Shown here: positions 4,915 to 5,225 of the stretch, one piece after another | Layout: each line of letters opens with the position of its first letter | Position numbering within the stretch: the stretch's first letter is position 1 | From: Chloroflexota bacterium | Lineage (GTDB): Bacteria; Chloroflexota; Anaerolineae; 4572-78; J111 | Length of the DNA stretch: 5,225 nt | Direction of reading: 5' to 3' | Assembly: GCA_003694775.1 (NCBI GenBank) | Contig: RFJV01000747.1 | Location: 1 to 5,225 of the forward strand | Translations under genes and position numbers: made by a program | Notes under the pieces: model-generated | What the model saw: only the letters and a program-made list of their open reading frames with translations | Told to the model about the DNA's origin: nothing | Databases searched by the model: none

Positions 4915-5225
4915 TCATTTAACACGAATGTGAACAGCACATTCTTTGTAATCCATAAATTGAGTATAGTTGCTATCTTCTTTGTACAACTGGGCTAGCA
5001 ACCAGATAGAGCTGCTACTGAGGATAGGACTGTTTGCGGGTATGGAAGAAGGATAACATCCCTTGCCCGAAAGCGGTTGTGGAGTCGGTTGTGGAGTCGA
5101 TTCAGGAGATACTGGTTTCCACGCCGTGTCTTCTCCCGAGGGAAGGGACGAAGAGGAATAGAAAATCAGGTATTGAATGTAGCCCTCTGCAACAGCATTT
5201 TCTGTTACACACAATTGGATAGGAA
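4915..5225 (-). CDS. C-terminal part of a probable secreted or surface protein; Pro/Thr linker and possible LysM-like tail
   Basis: The frame is open to the right edge and ends at TGA 4917-4915, so 102 residues are visible and the start lies outside. A TTG at 5214 could initiate but has no ribosome binding site, and the frame continues upstream. Visible residues 1-25 look beta-strand-like. About 38-51 form a low-complexity linker (SPESTPQPTPQPLSGKG) as found in extracytoplasmic proteins. The last ~48 residues contain two cysteines (C56 and C95) and SSIWLLAQLYKEDSNYTQFM, which resembles the helix-helix core of LysM domains (pattern LWxIAxxYY...W/Y), followed by a strand-like VHIRVK. The strand-helix-helix-strand order fits LysM, but the usual GD and N motifs are missing, so this is a tentative idea. 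It ends 345 bases before the kinase-like gene on the same strand; a structured gap suggests a separate transcript. Confidence 0.6.
   Translation of the reverse strand, partial: PIQLCVTENAVAEGYIQYLIFYSSSSLPSGEDTAWKPVSPESTPQPTPQPLSGKGCYPSSIPANSPILSSSSIWLLAQLYKEDSNYTQFMDYKECAVHIRVK

Noticed and set aside
4636..4917. TCTCA at 4636-4640 and 4913-4917 as a target-site duplication of the MITE-like segment
   Set aside because: The left copy abuts the inverted repeat but the right copy lies 16 bases beyond it, so the match is probably chance.
4641..4929. CRISPR array suggested by short repeated words
   Set aside because: The repeated units are only 7 bases, irregularly spaced and partly inverted, with no constant spacers and no cas genes.
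4718..4933. Short plus-strand frame across the intergenic repeats
   Set aside because: It reads through the hairpin and inverted repeats, has no convincing ribosome binding site, and ends inside the opposite-strand partial gene.

Overview
The window looks like a piece of a moderately GC-rich bacterial chromosome. All credible genes lie on the minus strand. The layout (a divergent Hanks-type kinase leading an operon of long helical proteins, plus intergenic DNA full of GC-rich inverted repeats and CACGAAT words) reminds me of Chloroflexota such as Anaerolineae. That taxonomic guess is an inference and is weak; nothing here is a marker gene.

Reading in the direction of transcription (right to left): 5225-4915 is the 3' end of a gene whose start is outside the window. 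It encodes a Thr/Pro/Gln linker followed by a short C-terminal segment with two cysteines that could be a divergent LysM-like fold. Positions 4914-4570 are a 345-base intergenic region without a gene. It contains a near-perfect 23-bp AT-rich palindrome, a GC-rich hairpin, two interleaved inverted repeats, CACGAAT repeats and a pair of 23-bp inverted repeats that bracket 256 bp like the ends of a MITE. A weak promoter lies at its left side, just before the next gene.

Positions 4569-2323 encode a 748-residue protein with an N-terminal protein-kinase fold (HRD changed to CAD, DFG changed to DWN, the principal lysine and aspartates kept) and a long helical, TPR-like C-terminal half. Positions 2266-419 encode a 615-residue soluble coiled-coil/helical protein. 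Positions 415-1 encode the first 138 residues of a protein with one transmembrane helix flanked by charged helical segments; it runs off the left edge.

The three genes are spaced 56 and 3 bases apart, each has a recognisable ribosome binding site, and they very likely form one operon. My reading is that a divergent kinase or pseudokinase, a coiled-coil scaffold and a membrane-anchored coiled-coil protein act together, perhaps as an envelope-associated signalling complex. The function of the set is unknown to me, and this module is the best candidate in the window for something undescribed.
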